Shown here piece by piece: positions 39,087-48,037 of a stretch of 64,000 nt of DNA. Under the pieces are notes generated by a model that worked only from the letters and a program-made list of their open reading frames with translations, searched no databases and had not been told where the DNA came from. The DNA comes from an uncultured Prevotella sp. (lineage in GTDB: Bacteria > Bacteroidota > Bacteroidia > Bacteroidales > Bacteroidaceae): NCBI GenBank assembly GCA_902800365.1, contig CADCEF010000009.1:1-64000 (forward strand), read 5' to 3'. Position 1 is the first letter of the stretch. The number at the start of each line of letters is the position of its first letter. Both the position numbers and the translations under genes were made by a program.

Positions 39087-41378
39087 ATGAAACAGACAAA
39101 GTTTTGGATTCTTCTGGTTTTATTTACCAGTGTGCTGATGACGGCATGTAACGAAGAGGAAAAAAAATCTCAGATAAGCGAAGCCGATAAACTGATTGAG
39201 GCTACGCAGAAGAACAAGAACTACAACCAGCTCCTGAAGGTTGTAGACAGCCTGGAGGCAAATAGTATTATCACCCCGACAAAAGCCTGCTACTGGCGAG
39301 GCTATGCCTACGATAAGATGAAACGCCAACGACTGGCTGAATACTATTGGAAAGCATCACTTGATGCAGCAAAAGAGTCAACTGATGGCGACGAGATGGT
39401 ATACTACGCAAAGTCGGCCAGTCGATTGGCAAACATGCTATCGGTTAGAGGCGATTATGAGGAGGGACTGACCATCTCCATACCCGTAGCAAACAAACTA
39501 GAATCACTTGAGTGCGACAGCACCAGCGATTACCTTAACATTCTTATATATATAGGTTGCTGCCAGGAAGGTTTGGGTACTACCGACGGTAATGCCGATG
39601 GATTCAACAAGGCATATCAGCGACACATGGAGAATATCGAGACTTTCCATAACGATGTAGTGTATAAAGACGCTATAACAGGCCTTATCAACATTGCCTA
39701 TGATTATATCTATGCAAAAAAATGGCAGGAAGCATTGCTATGGACAGCCCGGTTCGGACAGGTGCTTAGCGAATACGAGCAGCGCCCAGATGCCGATGCC
39801 GACTACATTGACCGCCAGTTGGCACGCCACGACATCTATCAGGCCATCGCACTTGAGGGATTACATAAATCAGAAGAGGCAGCGAAAGCCTACGAGAAGT
39901 TCCTCACCACCAAGTTCAGCAACACGCCAAAAGGGCGTATTGATGCCAACGATTATCTGATTGCTGCACACCGATGGGACGAGGCTGCAGAACACTACAA
40001 TAGTCTTGATGACATGATAGGCGAAACACCTCAGAACTACTCGCTGGATAATATTGAGACCTATGTTCTGAAGAAGTATCGCATCAACCAACTTGCTGGT
40101 CGCCGTGATTCTGCCATGAAGATAGCTTTAGATATAAGCAACTCCCTGAGTCAGGCACTTGCCAAGTCAAGAAAGATCGAGAAAGAAGAACAGACAGTGA
40201 TTGTTAAGAATGTAGAGAATTTAACCGAGCTACAAGCAAAAAAGAACAGAAAATACAATATTCTTATTGTTATCGCCTTTACCTTCGTTATTCTCTGCAT
40301 GGTCATCTTCGTTATCATACGTCACCGTATCGCCAAACGCATGGAGGCCGAATTTGAAGATTTGAGATACGACTACGACCAACTCGAAGCCAACACCATT
40401 GTCAAAGAACGCGAGGCATCTGAAATACGTATCGCACAGAACATACAGAAAGTGATTGCCCCAAGTCAGTTGCCACAACACAAGTTCTTCGACATCTGGA
40501 GTTCTACAACAGTAGGATTAATAGAGGGAGGCGGCGTGTTAGACTATACCATGCGCAATGGCAAGCTGTTCTTCTGCGTAGGCGAAGCAAAGGTAGAAGG
40601 TATAAAAGCATCTTTGCTGACCACCGTAGTTAAAGCCCAGTTCCGTACAGCAGTAGCTTTCGAGGAAAAGCCCGACCTTATTGTTGAATCCATCAACAAT
40701 GCTATTGCCAAGGAAGGCGAGAAGGGACTGGCTGTGCGACTGTTTGTTGGTGTCCTCGACATTAGCAGCGGAGCACTTTTCTTCTGTAATGCCAGCCACG
40801 ATGCTCCACTGCTGGTAAGCAACGAACTGCACCACCTTCCTGTAGAGCAGAACATAGCCATCGGCGAAGAGCCCAACTATAAATATGAAGCACAGGAGAT
40901 TCTGATGCTGCCAGGAACCATGATATTCCTGAATACCGACGGACTCATCAAGGTAAAGAATGCCGAGCACAGAGTATTCAACGAGAAGCGCATGCTGGGT
41001 TGTGCCCTGCAGGCCATGAAACTCGATCCACGTCCGAAACCATTCATCGACAATATGCTTGATGCCGTAAACCGCTTTGCCGGTGACTTCGAGCAAAGAG
41101 ATGATATAGCTTTATTGGCTATCAGATTCAAGGGCGGTAGAAAGATGCTCCAGAATAATGCAGAAACCGAGCAGGAGCCAGAGATAGAGCCTGAGACTGA
41201 GCCTATAGCACAACCAACTATTGAGCCGGCACAGATAACAGAGCCCGAGCCAGTGGTTGTTGAAGCTCCAAAGGTCATCGAAGAGCCTGAGGTTTATATT
41301 GAGCCCGAGGTGATTGAAGAACCTGAGGTGATTGAAGAACCTGAGGTGATTGAAGAGGCAGAGGAGATAAAAGAATAA
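39087..41378 (+). CDS. TPR lipoprotein with degenerate SpoIIE/PP2C phosphatase domain
   Basis: The ATG at 39087 gives a lipoprotein leader with Cys21 (LFTSVLMTAC); upstream in-frame ATGs run through the divergent promoter and are rejected. The 763-residue protein has TPR-like helices (about 30-380), a transmembrane helix (about 391-413, ILIVIAFTFVILCMVIFVII), a short coiled coil, a SpoIIE-type PP2C domain (about 455-690) and an acidic Pro/Glu tail. The PP2C domain keeps NTDGLIKV and RDDIALL, but the first metal-binding blocks are altered: EGGGVLDYT where GGDFYD is usual, and GEAKVEG where GDVSGKG is usual. It may be catalytically dead. Role unknown; probably membrane signalling. It interrupts the xylan genes, and its own promoter suggests independent regulation. 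Confidence 0.8.
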   Translation: MKQTKFWILLVLFTSVLMTACNEEEKKSQISEADKLIEATQKNKNYNQLLKVVDSLEANSIITPTKACYWRGYAYDKMKRQRLAEYYWKASLDAAKESTDGDEMVYYAKSASRLANMLSVRGDYEEGLTISIPVANKLESLECDSTSDYLNILIYIGCCQEGLGTTDGNADGFNKAYQRHMENIETFHNDVVYKDAITGLINIAYDYIYAKKWQEALLWTARFGQVLSEYEQRPDADADYIDRQLARHDIYQAIALEGLHKSEEAAKAYEKFLTTKFSNTPKGRIDANDYLIAAHRWDEAAEHYNSLDDMIGETPQNYSLDNIETYVLKKYRINQLAGRRDSAMKIALDISNSLSQALAKSRKIEKEEQTVIVKNVENLTELQAKKNRKYNILIVIAFTFVILCMVIFVIIRHRIAKRMEAEFEDLRYDYDQLEANTIVKEREASEIRIAQNIQKVIAPSQLPQHKFFDIWSSTTVGLIEGGGVLDYTMRNGKLFFCVGEAKVEGIKASLLTTVVKAQFRTAVAFEEKPDLIVESINNAIAKEGEKGLAVRLFVGVLDISSGALFFCNASHDAPLLVSNELHHLPVEQNIAIGEEPNYKYEAQEILMLPGTMIFLNTDGLIKVKNAEHRVFNEKRMLGCALQAMKLDPRPKPFIDNMLDAVNRFAGDFEQRDDIALLAIRFKGGRKMLQNNAETEQEPEIEPETEPIAQPTIEPAQITEPEPVVVEAPKVIEEPEVYIEPEVIEEPEVIEEPEVIEEAEEIKE
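41301..41354 (+). repeat. Three 18-bp in-frame repeats (EPEVIE)
   Basis: Three tandem copies of an 18-bp unit coding EPEVIE lie near the 3' end of the SpoIIE-like gene, the last two identical. They extend the acidic tail and look like slippage-type expansion. Confidence 0.9.
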
Positions 41379-41412
41379 AAAAAGGGTGCCGCGTCATCAC
41401 GACGCAGCACCC
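41377..41412 (-). terminator. Terminator of the third SusC/SusD unit
   Basis: Arms 41384-41395 and 41401-41412 (GGGTGCCGCGTC type, one mismatch) are followed on the minus strand by seven Ts (41377-41383). It ends transcripts from 46401-41466. On the plus strand the hairpin lies just after the SpoIIE-like stop but lacks a T-tract. Confidence 0.85.
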
Positions 41413-41465
41413 TCGAAATACCAAAACAATGTGTCTAATACTAACTACTAAATATTATCACTTTT

Positions 41466-43262
41466 TTATTCAGCGCCTTCATTCGATGCACCATTCAGGT
41501 ATTCCCAACCAAGCACATTCTTGAAGTGGTTAGCCAAACGGCAGTCAAGTGGGAATGGCAAGTACATATACTTGTCTGAGAAATCATTGAAGTCAGCCTT
41601 AGAATAATCTGTGTAGAACTTATGCTTTGCAGCACCCTTTGTAAAGAACTCATCATAAGTTGTAGGAATCTTATTGTGGATGCCACCATAGTTCTTATTG
41701 AAAAGCTGATCGAGATTAACCTTACCCTGCTTTGCCCAGCGAACCAGGTCGAGGAAACGGCAGTTCTCGAACCACATCTCATACTGTTTCTCTTCCATCA
41801 CATCCTCAAAGGTAAGTGATGTGCTGATCTTACCAGAGCCTGAACGCAACTGAACTTCGTTAAGGGCCTTCAGACCTGCAGCCTCATCGGCACCGATACA
41901 AGCCTCAGCATAGAGCAGCAGAGCCTCTGCATAACGGGCAACCATGAAGTTCTTCTGAGTTGAAGCACCACCCATGATTTCAGATACATTATCACCAGGA
42001 TACTCCTTACCACCACTGAGGATTCTTGGAACCTTAGCATATGCCATATGTTTCCACTCAAAGTATGGACCATGGCTATAGATACCTGTAGAGGCCTTAA
42101 TACCGCGGTTCTGGTCTGTCTCCTTTTCTGCGAGAGAAGCATCATTCTTATCAGAATTCCACTCCATCTCATACAGGAACTCATCCTCAGTAAGGAAGCA
42201 TGCACGACGACGTGGAGAGTCTCCATCATGCTCAACAAACTTCTTTGCAAAGTCTTCCTGGATAGCACCACCATTCCAACCAGCACATGGAACACAAGCA
42301 GGCATAGAAGCCAGAGCATCGGTACGCCAGCAGAATACGTCGGCAACCATCCAGCGGCTACGCCATACATTATCCCAGAATCCTGCTGTATTATCATAGA
42401 TGAAGTTTGGCTCAAAAATCTTCTCGCTGTTACCATCACCAGCTACATGGAAGTTGGTCCAGTATTCGTCAGAATCAACGAGCTTGTAATCGCCAGAACT
42501 GATAAGAGCGCCAAGATATTTGCGGGCTGTAGTTGGGTCGTTGACAAACATTGCAGCTTTACCAGCAACAAACTGAGCGAATCCAACAGTCATACGAGCT
42601 GTAGAGTTCTTATCGCCTGTTCCATTACGCTTAGGCAGCGAACCAGAGTTGATAGCCTTGTCACACTCAGAGATGACCCACTTAAACACCTGCTCCTGAC
42701 TCTCAGCCTGTATAGGCATTTCATCAGGCTCCAGAAGACGATCCAGAATAGCTGGACGGTTCCAGATAGCAGCCATCATGAAATGGAGATATGCACGCAT
42801 AACGCGAGCCTCTTCAACGCACTGCTTTGTAAAAGCACTTTGGTAATTAGGCTCAACACCTGCACGGTTCTCTGTAGAAAGGTTTGAAATCACGAGGTTA
42901 GCATGATAGATAGCTCCAACATAACGGTTGTAGCACTCCTTCAGTACTGGGTTAGACTCATCATATCTGAACTCATCAAACACACGGAAGTCCAAGTGGT
43001 CTGCTTTATTACCACCAGCAGACAGAATATCATCAGCAGAGTAGTTCAGGATAACCTGCTCAGGGTTGTCGATACCCTGAGTACCTGCTACATTTTGAAC
43101 ATAGTTTGCATACATATCGGCAAGGGCTGCCTCTGCGTCAGCATCAGATGCGTAGTAATCAGCGGTGCTAACAACTCCCTTCTGAGGGATATCAAGATTG
43201 TTTTCGCAAGAGAACAAACCAAGCGCGCACACTAACAGTGTTGGGATTATTATCTTTTTCAT
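41466..43262 (-). CDS. SusD-like glycan-binding lipoprotein (third pair)
   Basis: SusD-family outer-membrane lipoprotein. Two in-frame ATGs exist (43274 and 43262); the second gives the cleaner leader, with lipobox Cys19 (LGLFSCENNLDIPQKG). Blocks seen: EEARVMRAYLHFMMAAIWN in the helical part, and DVMEEKQYEMWFENCRFLDLVRW near the C-terminus. It follows its SusC partner almost directly and forms a two-gene transcript closed by the 41377-41412 terminator. Because its promoter carries the same operator type as the xylan genes, a xylan-derived ligand is likely, though the pair is not part of the classical xus set. Confidence 0.9.
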   Translation of the reverse strand: MKKIIIPTLLVCALGLFSCENNLDIPQKGVVSTADYYASDADAEAALADMYANYVQNVAGTQGIDNPEQVILNYSADDILSAGGNKADHLDFRVFDEFRYDESNPVLKECYNRYVGAIYHANLVISNLSTENRAGVEPNYQSAFTKQCVEEARVMRAYLHFMMAAIWNRPAILDRLLEPDEMPIQAESQEQVFKWVISECDKAINSGSLPKRNGTGDKNSTARMTVGFAQFVAGKAAMFVNDPTTARKYLGALISSGDYKLVDSDEYWTNFHVAGDGNSEKIFEPNFIYDNTAGFWDNVWRSRWMVADVFCWRTDALASMPACVPCAGWNGGAIQEDFAKKFVEHDGDSPRRRACFLTEDEFLYEMEWNSDKNDASLAEKETDQNRGIKASTGIYSHGPYFEWKHMAYAKVPRILSGGKEYPGDNVSEIMGGASTQKNFMVARYAEALLLYAEACIGADEAAGLKALNEVQLRSGSGKISTSLTFEDVMEEKQYEMWFENCRFLDLVRWAKQGKVNLDQLFNKNYGGIHNKIPTTYDEFFTKGAAKHKFYTDYSKADFNDFSDKYMYLPFPLDCRLANHFKNVLGWEYLNGASNEGAE

Positions 43263-43278
43263 TTTCTTTTGCATTTAA

Positions 43279-46200
43279 TTAGAATGTAACGTTTACACCC
43301 AGAATCAGCTTCTTCATAGTTGGGTATGAACCCCAGTCGAGGCCAGCACCTGAGAAATTGTTTGTAGAAGCAGTCTCGGGATCCAGACCAGGATATTTTG
43401 TAATAGTGAAGAAGTCATCGAGCGATACATACAGACGGAAGTTGCTGATAGCTACCTTCTTAGTGATGTTTGCAGGAATAGTATAACCTAACTGCAACTG
43501 CTTGATGCGGAAATAAGCACCACTGAATCTGTTACCTGTTGAAGACCAGAAAGGAACATCAGGGCTAAGGATCTTCTCTGGATGAGGAATAGAACCACCA
43601 GGATTTTCAGGTGTTCTTGCCTCGTCGAGATAATACTTCAAGCCATTCTTGAAACCTGTACGATGCAGAACGGGAACGATATAGTTACCACCCTGTCCAT
43701 AACCATTCAGCATGAAGTCAAAGCCCTTCCAAGCTGCAGTAATGTTAATACCATAGGTATGAGAAGGAGTTGTCTGACCAATGTCAACCATATCATCAGT
43801 ACCAATCTGACCGTCACCACTTACATCCTTGTAGATAGGATCACCGTTTGCGTCCATACCCTCATAGATAAATCCGTTGAGATACCAGATTGAGTGACCT
43901 TCCTCGAATGCAGTACGGATCTTATAGTTTGTAGAGCTTGCATCAGTCTTATACTGTGGTGTAGCACCCTCTGCCAGTGAAAGGACCTCGTTCTTCAAGG
44001 TAGAGAAGTTAGCAGTTACAGAGTACTGTAAATCGCCAATACGATCTCTCCAACCAAGCTCAAACTCCAAACCCTTGTTCATTACATTACCACCATTGGT
44101 TACAACCGAGGTAAATCCAAGCTCTGAAGGAACAGTTACGCTGAAGAGCAGGTCCTTAGTACGCTTATCGAAGTAGTCGATACCGAGAGAGAGTCGGTTG
44201 TTGAGGAAACGAGCATCAAGACCCAGGTCAACCTGCTCAGATGTTTCCCAAGTAAGATTTGGATTAGCCAGCTTATCAGGAGCAGATCCATAGGTAGAAC
44301 CAATCTGGTCAACACCATACTGGTACCAGCTGCTACCCTTTGCAATAGCAGCAGTATAAGGATAACCGCTCAGCACGCTGATATTACCGTTACGACCCCA
44401 AGATGCACGGAGCTTCAAGAATGAAACGACATCTGTAGGAACAGCCTTCTTGAAGAAACCTTCGTTACTGATTGTCCAACCAGCAGAGAATGATGGGAAG
44501 GTACCCCAACGGTTCTCCTTAGAAAGCTTTGAAGAGTCAAACGCATCACGACGGATGTTGAACTGGAAGAAGTAACGATTATCGTAATTATAGTTTACAC
44601 GTCCGAAGTAAGCCATTGAAGCACTCTTACCAGGAGAGTTGCTAACTGACTTAGGAGCATCATCCTTCAAATAAGAGATGTAACGGAAGTTCTCCTCATA
44701 CGACTGCAGGATATCACTACCTGAAGAGCTGATGCTTGAGTTATCAGAGTTATTCTCACGATAAGACATACCGATCATTGCACCGATATTATGCTTCTCA
44801 GCGATAGTGATGTTATAGTTTGCAAAGTTCTCCCACTGATAGTACCAGCTTGTGTTATGGTTAGCAGAGATAGAATATGTAGTCTGGTTACCACGGTCAC
44901 CAATCCAGAAAGGAGCAGTATAGCTATGAGAGGTATTGAATGAAAGACGATAGCCTAAGCGAGAAGTAATAGTCAGACCCTTGATTGGCATGATATTAGC
45001 AAACCATGTACCATTGATGTTCCAACCACCATTGCTTCCGTCGGTAGCATCACGCTTAGCCAGAGGGCTACCTTCCATGTCTGAATACTTAGTATTAGCA
45101 AACCAACCGTTCTCATCACGGAACAGACGATAGTTCTGGTCAGCAGTACCGTTCTGCAAAGCATCGTAAACAGTTCTTACTGAGAGCGACATCTCATCAG
45201 GTTTAGTCCAATAAACTGGAGTCAGAGGATCCATCTGAAGCATCTGCTCGAATGAAGAACCATAACCACGCTGTGATACGCTCTTGGTCTCCCACTTCTC
45301 GATTGTGTTGTTAGAACCAACCTGCAACCACTTGAAAATGTTATAGTCGGCATTTACCTGACCGGTAATACGCTTGTAAACATCCTTATCACCTCTTACA
45401 ACACCATTCTGATGTACATAATTAAGAGATGTAAAGAAATGGCCCTTAGTATTACCACCAGAAATACTCAATGTATGCTGTTGGCTCCATGTTGGCTCGA
45501 TATATGCACTGATCCAATCCTGATCAATTACACCATTAGCATAATAAGGATGCTTATAATCAAAGTCTGCAAGTCTCTTGTTAACATCTTCCTCACCATA
45601 CTCATAAGTCATATATTTGAGGAAGTCATTACGCTGCATTCCTACACGACGTGTGAAGTTCTGCAGAGTTGCACGACCGGTATAGTTAACAGACACCTTA
45701 CCCTCGTCACCCTTCTTTGTAGTTACAAGAACAACACCGTTACCAGCTTCTGCACCATAGATGGCAGCCGAAGCGGCATCTTTCAGGATTTCGATTGACT
45801 CAATCATCTGAGGATCCAGATACTGGATGCTGCTAACCTGAAGGCCATCTACTATATAAAGAGGTGCAATCTTCTCTGAGTTAGAAGAGTAACCACGTAC
45901 ACGGATGTCTGCACCGCTACCCGGAGAGGCATTGGTAAGAACGTTAACACCCGATACCTTACCTTGAAGTGCTGCTGCAGCATCAGCTGTTGACAGATTC
46001 TTAAGGTCTTCAGACTTCACCGAAGCAACAGCACCAGTCAAATCGCTCTTTCTCTGAACACCATAACCGATAACCACAACGTCGTTCAACGACTGGGTAT
46101 CTTCCGTAAGAGTAACTGAAATGTTGTTACGTCCATTCAACTTTACAGTTTCAGTTGAATAGCCGATGTAAGAAATAATAAGCGTAGCATTGTTGCTTGC

Positions 46201-46401
46201 AGTAATGCTAAAGTTACCATCAAAATCGGTGATAACTCCCGATTTAGCACCTTGGATTTTCACACTGGCACCAATAATCGGTTCGCCCGACACATCTTTC
46301 ACTGTTCCCTTAATTAGGCTCTGAGCCAACGCTCCCAGTGGGAACAAACAGAGCAAGAACAGTGCCAATAATGGCTTTTGCAGGGATTTAAAATTCCACA
46401 T
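43279..46401 (-). CDS. SusC-like TonB-dependent transporter (third pair)
   Basis: A 1040-residue outer-membrane transporter. After the signal peptide (to GALAQS), an N-terminal carboxypeptidase-regulatory-like domain (IKGTVKDVSGEPIIGASVKI, TDFDGNFSI) leads to the plug (DVVVIGYGVQRKSDLTGAV, APLYIVDGLQV, IEILKDAASAAIYGAEAGNGVVLVTTK). The barrel ends MKKLILGVNVTF. The start MWNFKSLQKP is the only plausible ATG. It is immediately followed by its SusD partner. Substrate inferred as a xylo-oligosaccharide or a related side-chain fragment from shared regulation. Confidence 0.92.
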   Translation of the reverse strand: MWNFKSLQKPLLALFLLCLFPLGALAQSLIKGTVKDVSGEPIIGASVKIQGAKSGVITDFDGNFSITASNNATLIISYIGYSTETVKLNGRNNISVTLTEDTQSLNDVVVIGYGVQRKSDLTGAVASVKSEDLKNLSTADAAAALQGKVSGVNVLTNASPGSGADIRVRGYSSNSEKIAPLYIVDGLQVSSIQYLDPQMIESIEILKDAASAAIYGAEAGNGVVLVTTKKGDEGKVSVNYTGRATLQNFTRRVGMQRNDFLKYMTYEYGEEDVNKRLADFDYKHPYYANGVIDQDWISAYIEPTWSQQHTLSISGGNTKGHFFTSLNYVHQNGVVRGDKDVYKRITGQVNADYNIFKWLQVGSNNTIEKWETKSVSQRGYGSSFEQMLQMDPLTPVYWTKPDEMSLSVRTVYDALQNGTADQNYRLFRDENGWFANTKYSDMEGSPLAKRDATDGSNGGWNINGTWFANIMPIKGLTITSRLGYRLSFNTSHSYTAPFWIGDRGNQTTYSISANHNTSWYYQWENFANYNITIAEKHNIGAMIGMSYRENNSDNSSISSSGSDILQSYEENFRYISYLKDDAPKSVSNSPGKSASMAYFGRVNYNYDNRYFFQFNIRRDAFDSSKLSKENRWGTFPSFSAGWTISNEGFFKKAVPTDVVSFLKLRASWGRNGNISVLSGYPYTAAIAKGSSWYQYGVDQIGSTYGSAPDKLANPNLTWETSEQVDLGLDARFLNNRLSLGIDYFDKRTKDLLFSVTVPSELGFTSVVTNGGNVMNKGLEFELGWRDRIGDLQYSVTANFSTLKNEVLSLAEGATPQYKTDASSTNYKIRTAFEEGHSIWYLNGFIYEGMDANGDPIYKDVSGDGQIGTDDMVDIGQTTPSHTYGINITAAWKGFDFMLNGYGQGGNYIVPVLHRTGFKNGLKYYLDEARTPENPGGSIPHPEKILSPDVPFWSSTGNRFSGAYFRIKQLQLGYTIPANITKKVAISNFRLYVSLDDFFTITKYPGLDPETASTNNFSGAGLDWGSYPTMKKLILGVNVTF

Positions 46402-46490
46402 GATTTAATTAATTAGTTAGATAATCGTAATACTTAAAATTTGGTTTACTCAAGTTGAATATGTAATAGGTTTACATTTTGATTCGGTTG

Positions 46491-46587
46491 CAAATTTAAC
46501 GCAATTTTGTTAAAGGAACTTTATTTTGAGTAACAAAAACAATATAAAAATGTAACATTACGGGCATAATGTTACATTTTTAAAAGA
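46491..46587 (-). promoter_or_regulatory. Promoter of the third SusC with paired HTCS-type sites (19-bp spacing)
   Basis: Minus-strand -7 box TAAATTTG at 46491-46498. ACTTTATTTTGAGTAACA (plus strand, 46518-46535) lies 19 bp upstream, not 40. An inverted degenerate copy, TCTTTTAAAAATGTAACA (minus strand, 46570-46587), ends 89 bp from the box. The sequence between is AT-rich and includes the 16-bp palindrome at 46545-46582. Confidence 0.65.
46545..46582. terminator. 16-bp perfect inverted repeat; terminator and/or operator
   Basis: Arms 46545-46560 and 46567-46582 (TAAAAATGTAACATTA type) are perfect with a 6-nt loop. On the minus strand it forms a hairpin followed by Ts, 43 bp after the stop of the 46625 gene. 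The arms also contain GTAACA half-sites, so it may act as DNA-binding site, terminator or both. Confidence 0.5.
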
Positions 46588-46624
46588 TTTTATAATAAAA
46601 TATTTAAAATTTCAACAAGAAAAA

Positions 46625-48037
46625 CTACTTGCGCACGCCAAAATTCTTGCGATAATCGTCATGAATGATACCACTGGCCTTATTTCCATCGAAACGAGTA
46701 GGCATTATAATGAATTCTGGCACATTAAACGAGAGGAACCGTTCACGGTAGAAACGACGCGGGTTGCGCTGGGGCAGCATAAACGCCTTACTGATACCAC
46801 CATCTTTATCAACATGACAGAAATAAGGACGTGTATAAAGTCCGTCGTCACGACGTGAACTCAGCACAAGCCAGCGCGAATTTGTGCTCCAGTTATGAAA
46901 TGATTCTGTATCTTCCGAATTAGCTGCAGTCATCACGCGACTCTCGCCTGTTGAAAGATCAAGCAAATACAAGTCGGCCTCATGGTGCCAGATGCTGAAC
47001 TGTCCGTAGTCAGAGAGTGTGTAACAAAGAAAACGGCCGTCGTACGAAGGACGGGGGAAGGACACCGACTTACCTTGTGAAACGGCATCAATGATTGTTT
47101 CTATCTGATTGCCAAAACGGCCTGTCTCCGGATTGAAATCAACGCGACAAAGGTTATAGCGAATGGAATCGAGCTTATAACTGCCCTCAGGGATGGATTG
47201 GGCAGCACAGAAATACAACGACCTACCATCGGCAGAGAAGACAGGGAAGGTCTCGTATATAGAATCCTGTTTGAGTATAGGCGACAGCAACAATTCATTC
47301 TTCTCTACATCGTAAACCTGCAAGTCGGAGGCTGTATCAAACACCTCTATACGATTGCGGTGAGCACTATGGAACAACTGACTCGTTGAGTTGGTAGAAT
47401 AAGCAATGTAGCGACCAGAAGGATGCCAATATGGATACACACAGAAACCGAGAGTCTGATCGGTCTTGGTGTTGTAAGCAGTCAGCTGACTATCATTATG
47501 GCGCAGCAGTGTGGCGCCATGAGGTCCTCGGATATGCAGACTCATGTCAAACGATGACAGATCACGTTCATAGATGCCCATCTTACTCCACACCTCGTAG
47601 CCTGGTGCTATCAGGCGGTAGCAGAGTCCATAATCAATGCTGTCGGGACTGACATAAATAGAGAATGGCTGATATGTATGCCAACCGTCCTCGTATTTTG
47701 CCGAAACGGTGACGCTTAGTGAGTCTCCGAGGTTCTGTGCAAGTAGAGCATGCCAGTCTTCAAGGTCGAAATCAACCGATTCCTCACCCTGACTGTGCAG
47801 GCTATTACCATGATTGTCTGTCACTAACGCATCAATAAGTTGTGCCTGCTCATCAACCATACCAAAATTGAGAGGGACAATATTCACAGGAACAGTCACA
47901 CCAAGGTAATCGGGATATATATCAGGCTGGGCAGCTTCCTGCTTGGCATTCTCTACAGCTGTTGAGCAAGCTGCCAGCATCCAGCACCCAACACCTATCA
48001 CCCAACACCTTATCATATCATTCAGAACTTTTTTCAT
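46625..48037 (-). CDS. TolB-like beta-propeller lipoprotein, copy 2 (no haem motif)
   Basis: A 470-residue lipoprotein (Cys24 in MLAACSTA). The N-terminal region PDYLGVTVPVNIVPLNF is followed by a PD40/WD40-like propeller (YWHPSGRYIAYSTN, VFSADGRSLYFCA, SYDGRFLCYTLSDYG, NWSTNSRWLVLSSRRDDG). It is a clear paralogue of the gene at 49373-50875 but lacks the segment that carries CXXCH there. It overlaps the preceding membrane-protein gene by 4 bp (ATGA), indicating translational coupling. Function unknown; proteins of this look are sometimes labelled cytochrome c biosynthesis proteins, which I would not adopt for this copy. Last gene of the operon that starts at 58674. Confidence 0.75.
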   Translation of the reverse strand: MKKVLNDMIRCWVIGVGCWMLAACSTAVENAKQEAAQPDIYPDYLGVTVPVNIVPLNFGMVDEQAQLIDALVTDNHGNSLHSQGEESVDFDLEDWHALLAQNLGDSLSVTVSAKYEDGWHTYQPFSIYVSPDSIDYGLCYRLIAPGYEVWSKMGIYERDLSSFDMSLHIRGPHGATLLRHNDSQLTAYNTKTDQTLGFCVYPYWHPSGRYIAYSTNSTSQLFHSAHRNRIEVFDTASDLQVYDVEKNELLLSPILKQDSIYETFPVFSADGRSLYFCAAQSIPEGSYKLDSIRYNLCRVDFNPETGRFGNQIETIIDAVSQGKSVSFPRPSYDGRFLCYTLSDYGQFSIWHHEADLYLLDLSTGESRVMTAANSEDTESFHNWSTNSRWLVLSSRRDDGLYTRPYFCHVDKDGGISKAFMLPQRNPRRFYRERFLSFNVPEFIIMPTRFDGNKASGIIHDDYRKNFGVRK

